A DNA stretch of 13,535 bases, taken from the NCBI GenBank assembly GCA_007130345.1, contig SLSP01000049.1, forward strand, positions 1-13,535. The letters are read 5' to 3'. Shown one piece after another: positions 1-5,049 of the stretch (its first letter is position 1; the number at the start of each line of letters is the position of its first letter). The notes beneath the pieces were generated by a model. The model did not search any database. It saw only the letters and a program-made list of their open reading frames with translations, and was not told the DNA's origin. The stretch comes from Thermoflexales bacterium (GTDB lineage Bacteria > Chloroflexota > Anaerolineae > B4-G1 > SLSP01). Made by a program: the position numbers and the translations under genes.

Positions 1-222
1 CGTCGCAGCAGCCTCGAAGTCGCCCACATCGGCCTGCAATGCCACCGCCCGCCCCCCCCCCGCCTCGATCTCGCCCACCACCTCGGCGGCGGCTTCCGCG
101 CTATGCACGTAGTTGACGGCGACGGCGGCCCCGCGCCGCGCCAACTCCAGGGCGATGCCGCGCCCGATGCCGCGCGAACCTCCCGTCACCAGGGCGATTT
201 TACCCGCTAACGTTAAGGGCAT
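1..222 (-). CDS. fabG: 3-oxoacyl-[acyl-carrier-protein] reductase, N-terminal part (cut by window edge)
   Basis: This is the first 74 codons of an NADPH-dependent short-chain dehydrogenase/reductase, reading off the left edge of the window. FabG reduces 3-oxoacyl-ACP to 3-hydroxyacyl-ACP in type II fatty-acid elongation in the cytoplasm. The visible part starts MPLTLAGKIALVTGGSRGIG and holds the Rossmann cofactor motif TGGSRGIG (residues 14-21), then an NYVHS segment where FabG proteins have NYxxS, and the QADV motif after beta-strand 3 (around residue 64). The ATG shares its A with the fabD TAA stop (TAATG), so translation is very likely coupled to fabD. The sense strand carries a run of ten G residues inside codons for Gly-Gly-Gly (52-61). 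The reading frame on both sides of the run fits the family, so the gene appears intact here. Other SDR enzymes look alike at the N-terminus, but position after fabD makes FabG the best call. Confidence 0.93.
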   Translation of the reverse strand, partial: MPLTLAGKIALVTGGSRGIGRGIALELARRGAAVAVNYVHSAEAAAEVVGEIEAGGGRAVALQADVGDFEAAAT

Positions 223-1142
223 TACGCCACCTCCGGTGAGCGGTCGTCCAACGCCTCGGCGACAACGTCTTTGCCGACCGCACGCTGTACCAGGCCAGTC
301 AACACATTCTTCGGCCCGATCTCGATGAAGTGCTCGACGCCGCGCGCGTGCATCCATAGCAAACTCTCACGCCAGCGCACCGGCGAGGTCAACTGCTTGA
401 GCAACGCCTCCCGGATCGCTTCCGGCGTTTCCACCGGCGCGGCGGTAGCGTTCATCACCACCGGGATTTGCGGGGGGTGTATGGCGATGGTCTGGAGCAA
501 CTCCGCGAACTCCGCCTGTGAGCGGGCCATCAAGGGGCTGTGCGGGGCCACGCTGATAGGCAAGCGCCGGAATCGGCGGATGCCCAACGCGCGGGACTGC
601 TCGGCGGCGGCTTCGAGCGCGGCGCTGGCCCCGGAGATCACGACCTGGCCGGGGCAGTTGTCGTTTGCCACGACCAACGGCTCGCCCGCCGACTCGGTGG
701 CCGCCGCGCAGAGGGCGGACGCTACCTCGACAGAAGCGCCCAGAAGCACCGCCATACCTCCTGGCGCGTGCTCTCCGGCGCGGGCCATCAGTTGCCCGCG
801 TTCCGCCACCACCTGTAACGCGGCATCGAACGTCAAAACACCGGCCACGACAAGGGCCGCAAATTCGCCCAGGCTGTGACCAGCAACGTAAACCGGTGCG
901 GGCAAGGTCGCTTGAGCGGCGGCCCACATCGCCAACGAGGTCAGGAAGATGGCCGGTTGTGTGTATTCCGTGCGGTTCAGGTCTGCGGCTGGCCCGTCCA
1001 GGCATTTGGCACTGAGCGGATAGCCCAAGCGCGCGTCGGCCTGTTCATACAGTGTCCGGGCCTCATGCGAGGCCCGGTACCAAGCGCCACCCATCCCCAC
1101 ATATTGGGAACCCTGCCCAGGGAATAAAAACGCCGTGCTCAT
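222..1142 (-). CDS. fabD: malonyl-CoA:acyl-carrier-protein transacylase
   Basis: FabD moves malonyl from CoA to ACP, giving the extender unit for fatty-acid synthesis. The protein is 306 residues, normal for the family. It shows the N-terminal FPGQGSQYVGMG loop (residues 7-18), the nucleophile elbow GHSLGEFAAL with catalytic Ser90, the conserved Arg115 in ERGQLM that contacts the malonyl carboxylate, a His at 201 in VAPHSPLM completing the dyad, and the C-terminal EIGPKNVLTGL segment (274-284). The ATG lies 15 nt after the rpmF stop and has a purine-rich AGGGGGCG ribosome site. The stop overlaps the fabG start by one base. Gene order rpmF-fabD-fabG is a shortened form of the rpmF-plsX-fabH-fabD-fabG cluster of other bacteria. 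Transcription probably comes from the promoter ahead of rpmF. Confidence 0.97.
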   Translation of the reverse strand: MSTAFLFPGQGSQYVGMGGAWYRASHEARTLYEQADARLGYPLSAKCLDGPAADLNRTEYTQPAIFLTSLAMWAAAQATLPAPVYVAGHSLGEFAALVVAGVLTFDAALQVVAERGQLMARAGEHAPGGMAVLLGASVEVASALCAAATESAGEPLVVANDNCPGQVVISGASAALEAAAEQSRALGIRRFRRLPISVAPHSPLMARSQAEFAELLQTIAIHPPQIPVVMNATAAPVETPEAIREALLKQLTSPVRWRESLLWMHARGVEHFIEIGPKNVLTGLVQRAVGKDVVAEALDDRSPEVA

Positions 1143-1157
1143 TTATCGCCCCCTGGC

Positions 1158-1346
1158 CTATTCCTCCTCAACTTCGATCACTTGGCGTCCTCGGTATGAG
1201 CCACAGAAAGCACATACGTGATACGGACGCGCCAATTTACCACATTCGCAGGTAACAAGGTTGGGTAACGACACGGTTGGATAACTGTTCGCTCGTCGGC
1301 GATCACGCCGACTGCGGGGGATTCGTCTCTTCGGTACGGCTGGCAT
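1158..1346 (-). CDS. rpmF: 50S ribosomal protein L32
   Basis: L32 is a small protein of the large ribosomal subunit. The protein is 62 residues and begins MPAVPKRRIPRSRRDRRR, the hallmark basic N-terminus of L32, followed by a zinc-ribbon-like C-terminal half. The start at 1346 is chosen because an in-frame ATG further upstream (1424) lies above the predicted transcription start and inside the promoter, while 1346 has an AGAAGGGAG ribosome site about 7 nt upstream and matches the family N-terminus. The cysteine pattern is odd: the first pair reads T-C-E-C-G, a CxC instead of the usual CxxC, while the second pair is the normal C-A-F-C-G. First gene of the rpmF-fabD-fabG operon. Confidence 0.95.
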   Translation of the reverse strand: MPAVPKRRIPRSRRDRRRANSYPTVSLPNLVTCECGKLARPYHVCAFCGSYRGRQVIEVEEE

Positions 1347-1381
1347 ACTATCACTCCCTTCTAAATTTTTCTCAATATGAT

Positions 1382-1409
1382 GCGTTGCTCCTGGCATAAT
1401 GAGCAACGC
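1382..1409 (-). other. Perfect 9-bp stem-loop at the 5' end of the rpmF transcript
   Basis: Arms 1382-1390 and 1401-1409 are perfect inverted repeats (GCGTTGCTC / GAGCAACGC) around a 10-nt loop. The outer arm begins about 7 nt after the -10 box, so the predicted mRNA starts at or just before the hairpin. It lies 36-63 nt upstream of the rpmF start codon. It could be a 5' stabilising hairpin in RNA, a regulatory leader, or a DNA operator overlapping the start site. Sequence alone cannot decide among these. Confidence 0.6.
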
Positions 1410-1415
1410 CATTTC

Positions 1416-1443
1416 ATTATACAAAAAAGCTCTTGGCTGTCAA
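1416..1443 (-). promoter_or_regulatory. Sigma-70 promoter of rpmF-fabD-fabG
   Basis: On the minus strand a perfect -35 TTGACA (1443-1438) is followed after 16 bp by a perfect -10 TATAAT (1421-1416). Transcription should start near 1409-1410, giving a leader of about 63 nt before rpmF. This is the best consensus promoter in the window, as expected for ribosomal protein and lipid synthesis genes. Confidence 0.85.
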
Positions 1444-1444
1444 C

Positions 1445-1479
1445 CACGCGCTAGGACTTTTGTAGTCCGGGTTCGCGTG
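1445..1479. promoter_or_regulatory. Nested inverted repeat between divergent promoters
   Basis: CACGCG (1445-1450) pairs with CGCGTG (1474-1479), and inside it GGACT (1454-1458) pairs with AGTCC (1464-1468) around a TTTGT centre. The dyad sits directly upstream of the rpmF -35 box. It may be a regulator-binding site for the fatty-acid operon or the response-regulator operon. The inner and outer arms are not evenly spaced, so this is tentative. Confidence 0.35.
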
Positions 1480-1494
1480 TGCGCAAATTCACAC
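1477..1494. promoter_or_regulatory. Possible CRP/FNR-family binding site
   Basis: GTGTG-N8-CACAC (1477-1481 and 1490-1494) contains TGTG-N8-CACA, the half-site spacing of CRP-type sites, with a perfect TCACA right half and TGTGC on the left. Its centre (1485.5) lies about 58 bp upstream of the predicted start near 1544 of the response-regulator transcript, close to the class I position near -61. No such regulator is encoded in this window, so the assignment is inference. Confidence 0.3.
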
Positions 1495-1509
1495 AAGAAC
1501 TGCGCCTTA

Positions 1510-1537
1510 TTGACATCCTCAAGGGTTATGCTAAACT
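1510..1537 (+). promoter_or_regulatory. Promoter of the first response regulator, extended -10
   Basis: A perfect -35 TTGACA (1510-1515), 16-bp spacer, and -10 TAAACT (1532-1537) preceded by TGC, an extended -10 (TATGCTAAACT). Transcription should start near 1544, about 25 nt before the GTG start codon at 1569. Confidence 0.75.
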
Positions 1538-1568
1538 TAAATTGAGAAAGCAAGTCTGGAGGTGCCTC

Positions 1569-1964
1569 GTGGCTGATGATATTAAGGAAAAGCTTAAAGT
1601 TGTCTGTATCGAAGACGAACCGGAGATGATCGAGTTGATTCGGCTCATTTTGGGGCGCCGCAACTTCGAGTTGATCGGGGCGGTTGGCGGGCGCGACGGG
1701 CTGGAAACAGTCCGCCGAATCAAACCTAGCCTGGTGCTGCTCGACCTGATGATGCCGGATATGGATGGGTGGGAAGTGTACCAACAGATGAAGGCGGATG
1801 AGACTCTGCGGGACATTCCCGTCATCGTGGTGACAGCCAAAGCCCAAAGCATCGACAAGGTTCTGGGCCTGCATATCGCCAAGGTCGACGATTACGTAAC
1901 CAAGCCCTTTGGCCCCCAGGAGTTGTTAGCCAGCGTCAACAAAGTCCTGGGTATCCAAGAGTGA
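1569..1964 (+). CDS. Stand-alone response regulator (receiver domain only), copy 1
   Basis: The protein is 131 residues and consists of a single CheY-like receiver domain with no output domain. Visible residues are the acidic pocket E15-D16-E17, phospho-acceptor Asp59 in LVLLDLMMPDMDGW, Thr89 in VIVVTA, and Lys112 in VTKPF. The GTG start at 1569 is chosen because GGAGGTG (1558-1564) lies 4 nt upstream and the promoter is at 1510-1537. An in-frame ATG at 1479 would lie upstream of that promoter. The stretch before the conserved Lys reads LGLHIAKVDDYVTKPF rather than the common GADDYITKPF. It probably accepts phosphate from a histidine kinase and acts by protein contact. No kinase is nearby. 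Clearly paralogous to the gene that follows at 2084. Confidence 0.9.
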   Translation: MADDIKEKLKVVCIEDEPEMIELIRLILGRRNFELIGAVGGRDGLETVRRIKPSLVLLDLMMPDMDGWEVYQQMKADETLRDIPVIVVTAKAQSIDKVLGLHIAKVDDYVTKPFGPQELLASVNKVLGIQE

Positions 1965-2019
1965 GTTGAAGCCCACCCAAATCGCGGGCCGGCAACCCCA
2001 TTCAACACGTACCGATCCG

Positions 2020-2052
2020 GCGCCGGGACTCGATATCCCGGCGCTGTTTCTC
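2020..2052 (+). terminator. Hairpin terminator or attenuator between the two response regulators
   Basis: A perfect 9-bp GC-rich stem (GCGCCGGGA 2020-2028 with TCCCGGCGC 2036-2044), a 7-nt loop, then TGTTTCTCT. The T-tract is broken, so it may be partial. I see no clear promoter between it and the next gene, so some readthrough is likely. Confidence 0.6.
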
Positions 2053-2083
2053 TAGCCCTAAAACGCACATTGAGGAGGCTTCT

Positions 2084-2473
2084 ATGGTGGAGGGCCAATC
2101 CTACACAGTCGTCTACATTGAAGATGATCCTGATATGGTAGAAATCGTTGCTATCATTCTGCGGCGCGGCAACTTCGAACTCTTCTCAGCCGGAGAAGGG
2201 CGCGTGGGGCTGGAAACCATCCGCCGTGAGAAACCCGACCTCGTGCTGCTGGACATTATGCTCCCGGATATGGGCGGCTGGGCCGTCTACCAGCAGATGA
2301 AGACCGACCCTGAGCTACAACACATTCCCGTCATTGTGATCACCGCGCAGGACGCGGCTATCGACCGGGTGCTTGGTGAACACATCGCCAAAGTGCAGGT
2401 CTACATCACTAAACCGTTCAGCCCCAAAGACCTCCTCTCCAATATCAACGCCGTGCTAGGCATTGCGGCATAA
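2084..2473 (+). CDS. Stand-alone response regulator (receiver domain only), copy 2
   Basis: The protein is 129 residues, again a lone receiver domain. Key residues are acidic E13-D14-D15, phospho-acceptor Asp57 in LVLLDIMLPDMGGW, Thr87 in VIVITA and Lys110 in ITKPF. It aligns with copy 1 almost throughout without gaps, sharing GLET, KP.LVLLD, VYQQMK, IPVIV, HIAKV and VLGI, which indicates tandem duplication. The ATG has a strong GAGGAGG ribosome site. A hairpin lies between the copies and another directly after this gene. Copy 2 has QVY where copy 1 has DDY before the TKPF motif, so the two may have different partners. Output is unknown, since there is no DNA-binding or enzymatic domain. Confidence 0.9.
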   Translation: MVEGQSYTVVYIEDDPDMVEIVAIILRRGNFELFSAGEGRVGLETIRREKPDLVLLDIMLPDMGGWAVYQQMKTDPELQHIPVIVITAQDAAIDRVLGEHIAKVQVYITKPFSPKDLLSNINAVLGIAA

Positions 2474-2486
2474 TCTGCCCCGAATG

Positions 2487-2527
2487 ACAACGCGAGGCCC
2501 AAAAACCTCGCGTTGTTTGCTTTTGCG
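2487..2527 (+). terminator. Intrinsic terminator after the response regulators
   Basis: A perfect 11-bp stem (ACAACGCGAGG 2487-2497 with CCTCGCGTTGT 2506-2516), an 8-nt C/A loop, then TTGCTTTTG. The T-rich tail also contains the -35 element of the next promoter. Confidence 0.8.
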
Positions 2528-2545
2528 CGCGGGCTATGTTAAACT
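2517..2545 (+). promoter_or_regulatory. Promoter of the adenosine-specific kinase operon, extended -10
   Basis: -35 TTGCTT (2517-2522), 17-bp spacer, -10 TAAACT (2540-2545) preceded by TGT (TATGTTAAACT). The -10 differs by one base from that of the first response regulator. The expected start is near 2552, leaving a leader of about 67 nt before 2619. Confidence 0.65.
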
Positions 2546-2618
2546 GGCAAGGGTGGCACGCAGCCATTCCCCGCCCAGTCAAGGTGCGTCATAGTCTAAC
2601 CAAATTTAAGGAGACCTT

Positions 2619-3110
2619 ATGCCCCTACAACTAGATGTCGTAACCATTGAGAAACCGGAACCCATCAACTTCATTTTGGGACAATCCCACTTCATCAAAA
2701 CCGTCGATGACATCCACGAGGCGTTGGTGTCAGCCGTGCCCGGTATCAAGTTCGGGCTGGCCTTTTGCGAAGCGTCAGGCCCGGCCCTAGTGCGCTGGAC
2801 GGGCACCGATGACGCGCTGGTGGCGCTGGCCCAAGAGAACGCGCTGGCAATCGGCGCGGGGCACAGCTTCATCCTCTTTCTGGGTGAAGGCTTCTATCCC
2901 ATCAATGTGCTGAATACCATCAAGCGCGTGCCAGAAGTGGTGCGCATCTTCTGTGCCACCGCCAACCCTACCCAGGTGATTATCACCGAAACAGACCAGG
3001 GGCGCGGCATCTTGGGCGTCATCGATGGCGTGAAGCCCAACGGCGTCGAGGATGAAGCCGGGATCACCTGTCGCAAGGAGTTCTTGCGCACCATCGGCTA
3101 TAAGCTATAG
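2619..3110 (+). CDS. Adenosine-specific kinase family protein
   Basis: The protein is 163 residues, matching the length of the adenosine-specific kinase family (PF04008), best known from archaea and thermophilic bacteria. I recognise it from the conserved run of motifs: ILGQSHFIKTVDD (19-31), AVPGIKFGLAFCEASGP (39-55), ENALAIGAGHSFILFL (73-88), PINVLNTIKRVPEVVRIFCATANP (around 93-116), the glycine-rich QGRGILGVIDG (126-136) and the terminal KEFLRTIGYKL. The ATG follows TTTAAGGAGACC, a good ribosome site. By family knowledge the protein was described as acting on adenosine or a related nucleoside, but the physiological role is poorly established. It is the first gene of a unit with the toroid protein and the Nudix hydrolase. 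A nucleotide-metabolism theme with the Nudix enzyme is possible but unproven. Confidence 0.85.
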   Translation: MPLQLDVVTIEKPEPINFILGQSHFIKTVDDIHEALVSAVPGIKFGLAFCEASGPALVRWTGTDDALVALAQENALAIGAGHSFILFLGEGFYPINVLNTIKRVPEVVRIFCATANPTQVIITETDQGRGILGVIDGVKPNGVEDEAGITCRKEFLRTIGYKL

Positions 3111-3119
3111 AGCACGCCG

Positions 3120-4094
3120 TTGCCCTCCACAAAGCGCTGGTTGGAGCGGTTACAACGCGACCCGGTGCCCTGGCTACTGGACCCTGGGAACCCTTCGGCG
3201 CGGCTGCTGACGCTGCGCCACATCTTCCGCAAGCCGGAGATCGCGCTGTTGGCCGAGCAAGACCGCTTGCTGGCGTGGGCCCCCATCCGCGAACTGCGCT
3301 CGCACTGGGAGGGGTATCACTTCTGGGCGCGCCGCGATAACCCGTATTACGGCAGCGCGCTGGGCAACTTCGGCACGCTCTACCTACTGACCCAACTCGG
3401 TGCCCCCCCGTTCCCAGAGGTCGAAGCAGCCTGCGAAAACCTCCTCGACCGCGGGCGGCGCAGTGACGGCGGCTTTTCGCCGGAAACGCTAGAGCATGGG
3501 CCGTGGCTCTGCTACACCGGCATGGCCCTCCAAATCCTATGGCATTTCGGATTTGGAGAAGATTTGCGCGCGCGTTCGGCGTGGCACGCGCTGCGCCAGG
3601 CCATCGTGCTGCGCCCCGCGCTGCTGGATTGCCCCATCGCAAGCGGGCCGTGCTACGACGGCCTAGTGAAAGCGCTGCTCGCCCTGCTCAGCATCCCCGC
3701 GGACCAGCGCACTGCTGATGACGCCCAGGCCATCAACATTTTGTGCGAGCGACTCACCAGCGCCATCTATGAACTGCTGCACATCGGTTCTTCGTGGCTC
3801 CAGCCCACCTTTCCGCGCTATTATCAATCGGATGTCGTGGAGTTATGCCGCGCTTTAGCACAATCCTCCTACCGCCAGCATCACCGGTTCCACACCTTGC
3901 TGGATTACATGGTAGACTTGCAGACAGTCGAGGGTCGCTGGCGCAAAATGCAAGCCACCCCGGTGCTTTCAGAAGAACGCATCTACCATCCAAGTCGGTG
4001 GCTCACCTTTGAAGCAGTCCATACCCTGATCCTGACCTATGGAGATGATATTTATGCGCCCTCAAGATCAACGCCAGAAATTCCCACGCCATAG
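3120..4094 (+). CDS. Uncharacterised alpha/alpha-toroid protein (terpene cyclase/prenyltransferase-like)
   Basis: The protein is 324 residues, not recognised to a function. It is rich in aromatic and helical segments and shows repeat-like motifs resembling alpha/alpha-barrel (squalene cyclase/protein prenyltransferase) folds: RSDGGFSPE (114-122), a Gly-Pro-Cys-Tyr-Asp turn (176-180), D-L-Q-T-V-E-G-R-W (266-274) and P-S-R-W-L-T-F (291-297). The DxDD motif of squalene-hopene cyclases is not visible and there is no signal peptide, so catalysis of cyclisation is doubtful. The start is weak: TTG at 3120, 9 nt after the TAG of the preceding gene in the same frame, without a clear Shine-Dalgarno. 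TTG at 3141 is the alternative. Translation is probably coupled to the upstream gene. The 3' end overlaps the Nudix start. Confidence 0.65.
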   Translation: MPSTKRWLERLQRDPVPWLLDPGNPSARLLTLRHIFRKPEIALLAEQDRLLAWAPIRELRSHWEGYHFWARRDNPYYGSALGNFGTLYLLTQLGAPPFPEVEAACENLLDRGRRSDGGFSPETLEHGPWLCYTGMALQILWHFGFGEDLRARSAWHALRQAIVLRPALLDCPIASGPCYDGLVKALLALLSIPADQRTADDAQAINILCERLTSAIYELLHIGSSWLQPTFPRYYQSDVVELCRALAQSSYRQHHRFHTLLDYMVDLQTVEGRWRKMQATPVLSEERIYHPSRWLTFEAVHTLILTYGDDIYAPSRSTPEIPTP

Positions 4095-4557
4095 CCTCAT
4101 TCCCCGCACCTTGATCTTCCTGACCCGTGAGGACGAGATACTTTTATTGCGCGGGGCCCCTGACAAACCGCTGTGGGCGAACCATTACAACGGCTTGGGC
4201 GGCCACGTCGAGGCGGGAGAGACCCTCTATGCCGCCGCGCTGCGCGAACTGCGCGAAGAGTCCGGCATAGAACCGCGCCACCTGAACTTGCGCGCGCTGA
4301 TTCACGTCGCCCTGCCGGAGCCGCCGGGCGTGTTGTTAGCCGTATTCCTGGGAGAAGCTCCGGCCGGAACAACGCCGCGTCCATCCCCCGAAGGCACCCC
4401 GGAGTGGATCAAGCAAACCGACGTGCAGACGCTCCCCCTGGTGGAAGACCTGTTCACATTACTGCCCCGCCTTCTACAGCCGGGGCCATTGTTCTACGGC
4501 CATTACACCTTCACCGAGAACGGCCTCCAAATGCGCTGGGACATCCCCTCACCCTAG
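4054..4557 (+). CDS. Nudix hydrolase
   Basis: The protein is 167 residues from the chosen ATG. It carries a perfect Nudix box GX5EX7REUXEEXGU at residues 50-72 (GHVEAGE, then REL-REESGI), the Mg-binding catalytic helix of nucleoside-diphosphate-X hydrolases. The N-terminal strand RTLIFLTREDEILLLRG and the GLGGHVEAGE turn resemble MutT/8-oxo-dGTP-type enzymes, but the substrate cannot be told. The start at 4054 is preferred because GGAG (4041-4044) lies 9 nt upstream. An in-frame ATG at 4039 has no ribosome site. The start overlaps the upstream gene by about 40 nt, indicating an operon with coupled translation. Its place beside an adenosine-specific kinase fits nucleotide housekeeping. Confidence 0.9.
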   Translation: MRPQDQRQKFPRHSLIPRTLIFLTREDEILLLRGAPDKPLWANHYNGLGGHVEAGETLYAAALRELREESGIEPRHLNLRALIHVALPEPPGVLLAVFLGEAPAGTTPRPSPEGTPEWIKQTDVQTLPLVEDLFTLLPRLLQPGPLFYGHYTFTENGLQMRWDIPSP

Positions 4558-4585
4558 CATCACCAGGAAGCGCGCCAACCGCCGG

Positions 4586-4613
4586 TTGACAAATCTTTCG
4601 TTTTGTGTATACT
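4586..4613 (+). promoter_or_regulatory. Distal promoter P1 of the tRNA cluster
   Basis: Perfect -35 TTGACA (4586-4591), 16-bp spacer, -10 TATACT (4608-4613). The -35 begins inside a small dyad CAACC-GCC-GGTTG (4576-4588) just after the Nudix gene. Expected start near 4620. Confidence 0.7.
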
Positions 4614-4638
4614 AGCCTTTGCTGATGTGGAGATCCCC

Positions 4639-4666
4639 TTGACCCAAAGTGCGGGTGTGTTATAAT
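4639..4666 (+). promoter_or_regulatory. Proximal promoter P2 of the tRNA cluster, extended -10
   Basis: -35 TTGACC (4639-4644), 16-bp spacer, perfect -10 TATAAT (4661-4666) with an upstream TGT (extended -10). The predicted start near 4672-4673 is only 2-3 nt before the mature 5' end of the first tRNA at 4675, so the primary transcript would need almost no 5' trimming. Confidence 0.8.
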
Positions 4667-4674
4667 CGCAACAC

Positions 4675-4746
4675 GCCGACGTAGCTCAACGGTTGAGCAT
4701 CCGCCTTGTAAGCGGAGGGTTGTGGGTTCGATTCCCACCGTCGGCT
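4675..4746 (+). tRNA. tRNA-Thr (anticodon TGT)
   Basis: Acceptor stem GCCGACG/CGTCGGC with discriminator T, D-arm, anticodon stem TCCGC/GCGGA with loop CTTGTAA giving anticodon TGT (4707-4709), and T-arm with GTTCGATTC. CCA is not encoded. It reads ACA mainly and other ACN threonine codons by wobble. First of four clustered tRNA genes. Confidence 0.97.
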
Positions 4747-4751
4747 CTTAA

Positions 4752-4834
4752 GGGCAGTTGTTCCGAGCGGCAAAGGAGGCTGACTGTAAATCAGCTGGCA
4801 TACGCCTTCGGGGGTTCGAGTCCCTCACTGCCCA
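4752..4834 (+). tRNA. tRNA-Tyr (anticodon GTA)
   Basis: Acceptor stem GGGCAGT/ACTGCCC with discriminator A, anticodon stem GCTGA/TCAGC with loop CTGTAAA giving anticodon GTA (4786-4788), a long variable arm (class II, as usual for bacterial tRNA-Tyr) and the GGTTCGAGTCC T-arm. The length is 83 nt. CCA is not encoded. It lies 5 nt after tRNA-Thr(TGT). Confidence 0.97.
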
Positions 4835-4841
4835 CTAACCA

Positions 4842-4914
4842 GCCCATGTAGCTCAGTCGGTAGAGCACGTTCTTGGTAAGAACGGGGTCATCAGTTCAAA
4901 TCTGATCATGGGCT
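4842..4914 (+). tRNA. tRNA-Thr (anticodon GGT)
   Basis: Acceptor stem GCCCATG/CATGGGC with discriminator T, anticodon stem CGTTC/GAACG with loop TTGGTAA giving anticodon GGT (4875-4877), T-arm with GTTCAAATC. The length is 73 nt. CCA is not encoded. In many bacteria the tuf gene follows this tRNA. Here a 50-nt spacer leads directly to tRNA-Trp. Confidence 0.97.
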
Positions 4915-4964
4915 CAGGGGAGGCGTTCAAGCGAGCGGGACAAGCCCCTCAATCAGGAGAACGT

Positions 4965-5037
4965 AGGCGAGTAGCTCAATTGGCAGAGCAACGGTCTCCA
5001 AAACCGTAGGTTGCGGGTTCAATTCCTGCCTCGCCTG
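4965..5037 (+). tRNA. tRNA-Trp (anticodon CCA)
   Basis: Acceptor stem AGGCGAG/CTCGCCT with discriminator G, anticodon stem ACGGT/ACCGT with loop CTCCAAA giving anticodon CCA (4998-5000), T-arm with GTTCAATTC. The length is 73 nt. CCA is not encoded. Its place directly before secE-nusG is conserved in bacteria. Confidence 0.97.
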
Positions 5038-5049
5038 CCTTGAAGAACC

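Noticed and set aside
271..1015. Plus-strand open frames over fabD
   Set aside because: They are antisense shadows of a clearly conserved gene in high-GC DNA, with no recognisable protein features.
1347..1424. Longer L32 with 26 extra N-terminal residues from ATG 1424
   Set aside because: The ATG lies upstream of the predicted transcription start and next to the -10 box, and L32 proteins begin at the MPAVPKRR-type sequence, which has its own ribosome site.
1479..1568. Longer N-terminus for the first response regulator
   Set aside because: This stretch contains the promoter (1510-1537). The GTG at 1569 has a proper ribosome site and yields a normal receiver length.
4511..4738. Minus-strand open frame of 75 codons over the first tRNA
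   Set aside because: It overlaps the tRNA-Thr gene and the Nudix 3' end antisense and begins inside the tRNA. Such frames arise from the tRNA sequence itself.
4915..4964. Decayed tRNA-Gly between tRNA-Thr(GGT) and tRNA-Trp
   Set aside because: A GCGGGA segment resembles the start of tRNA-Gly, but no anticodon arm or T-arm follows in 50 nt. Only an AGGGG/CCCCT pairing is visible.
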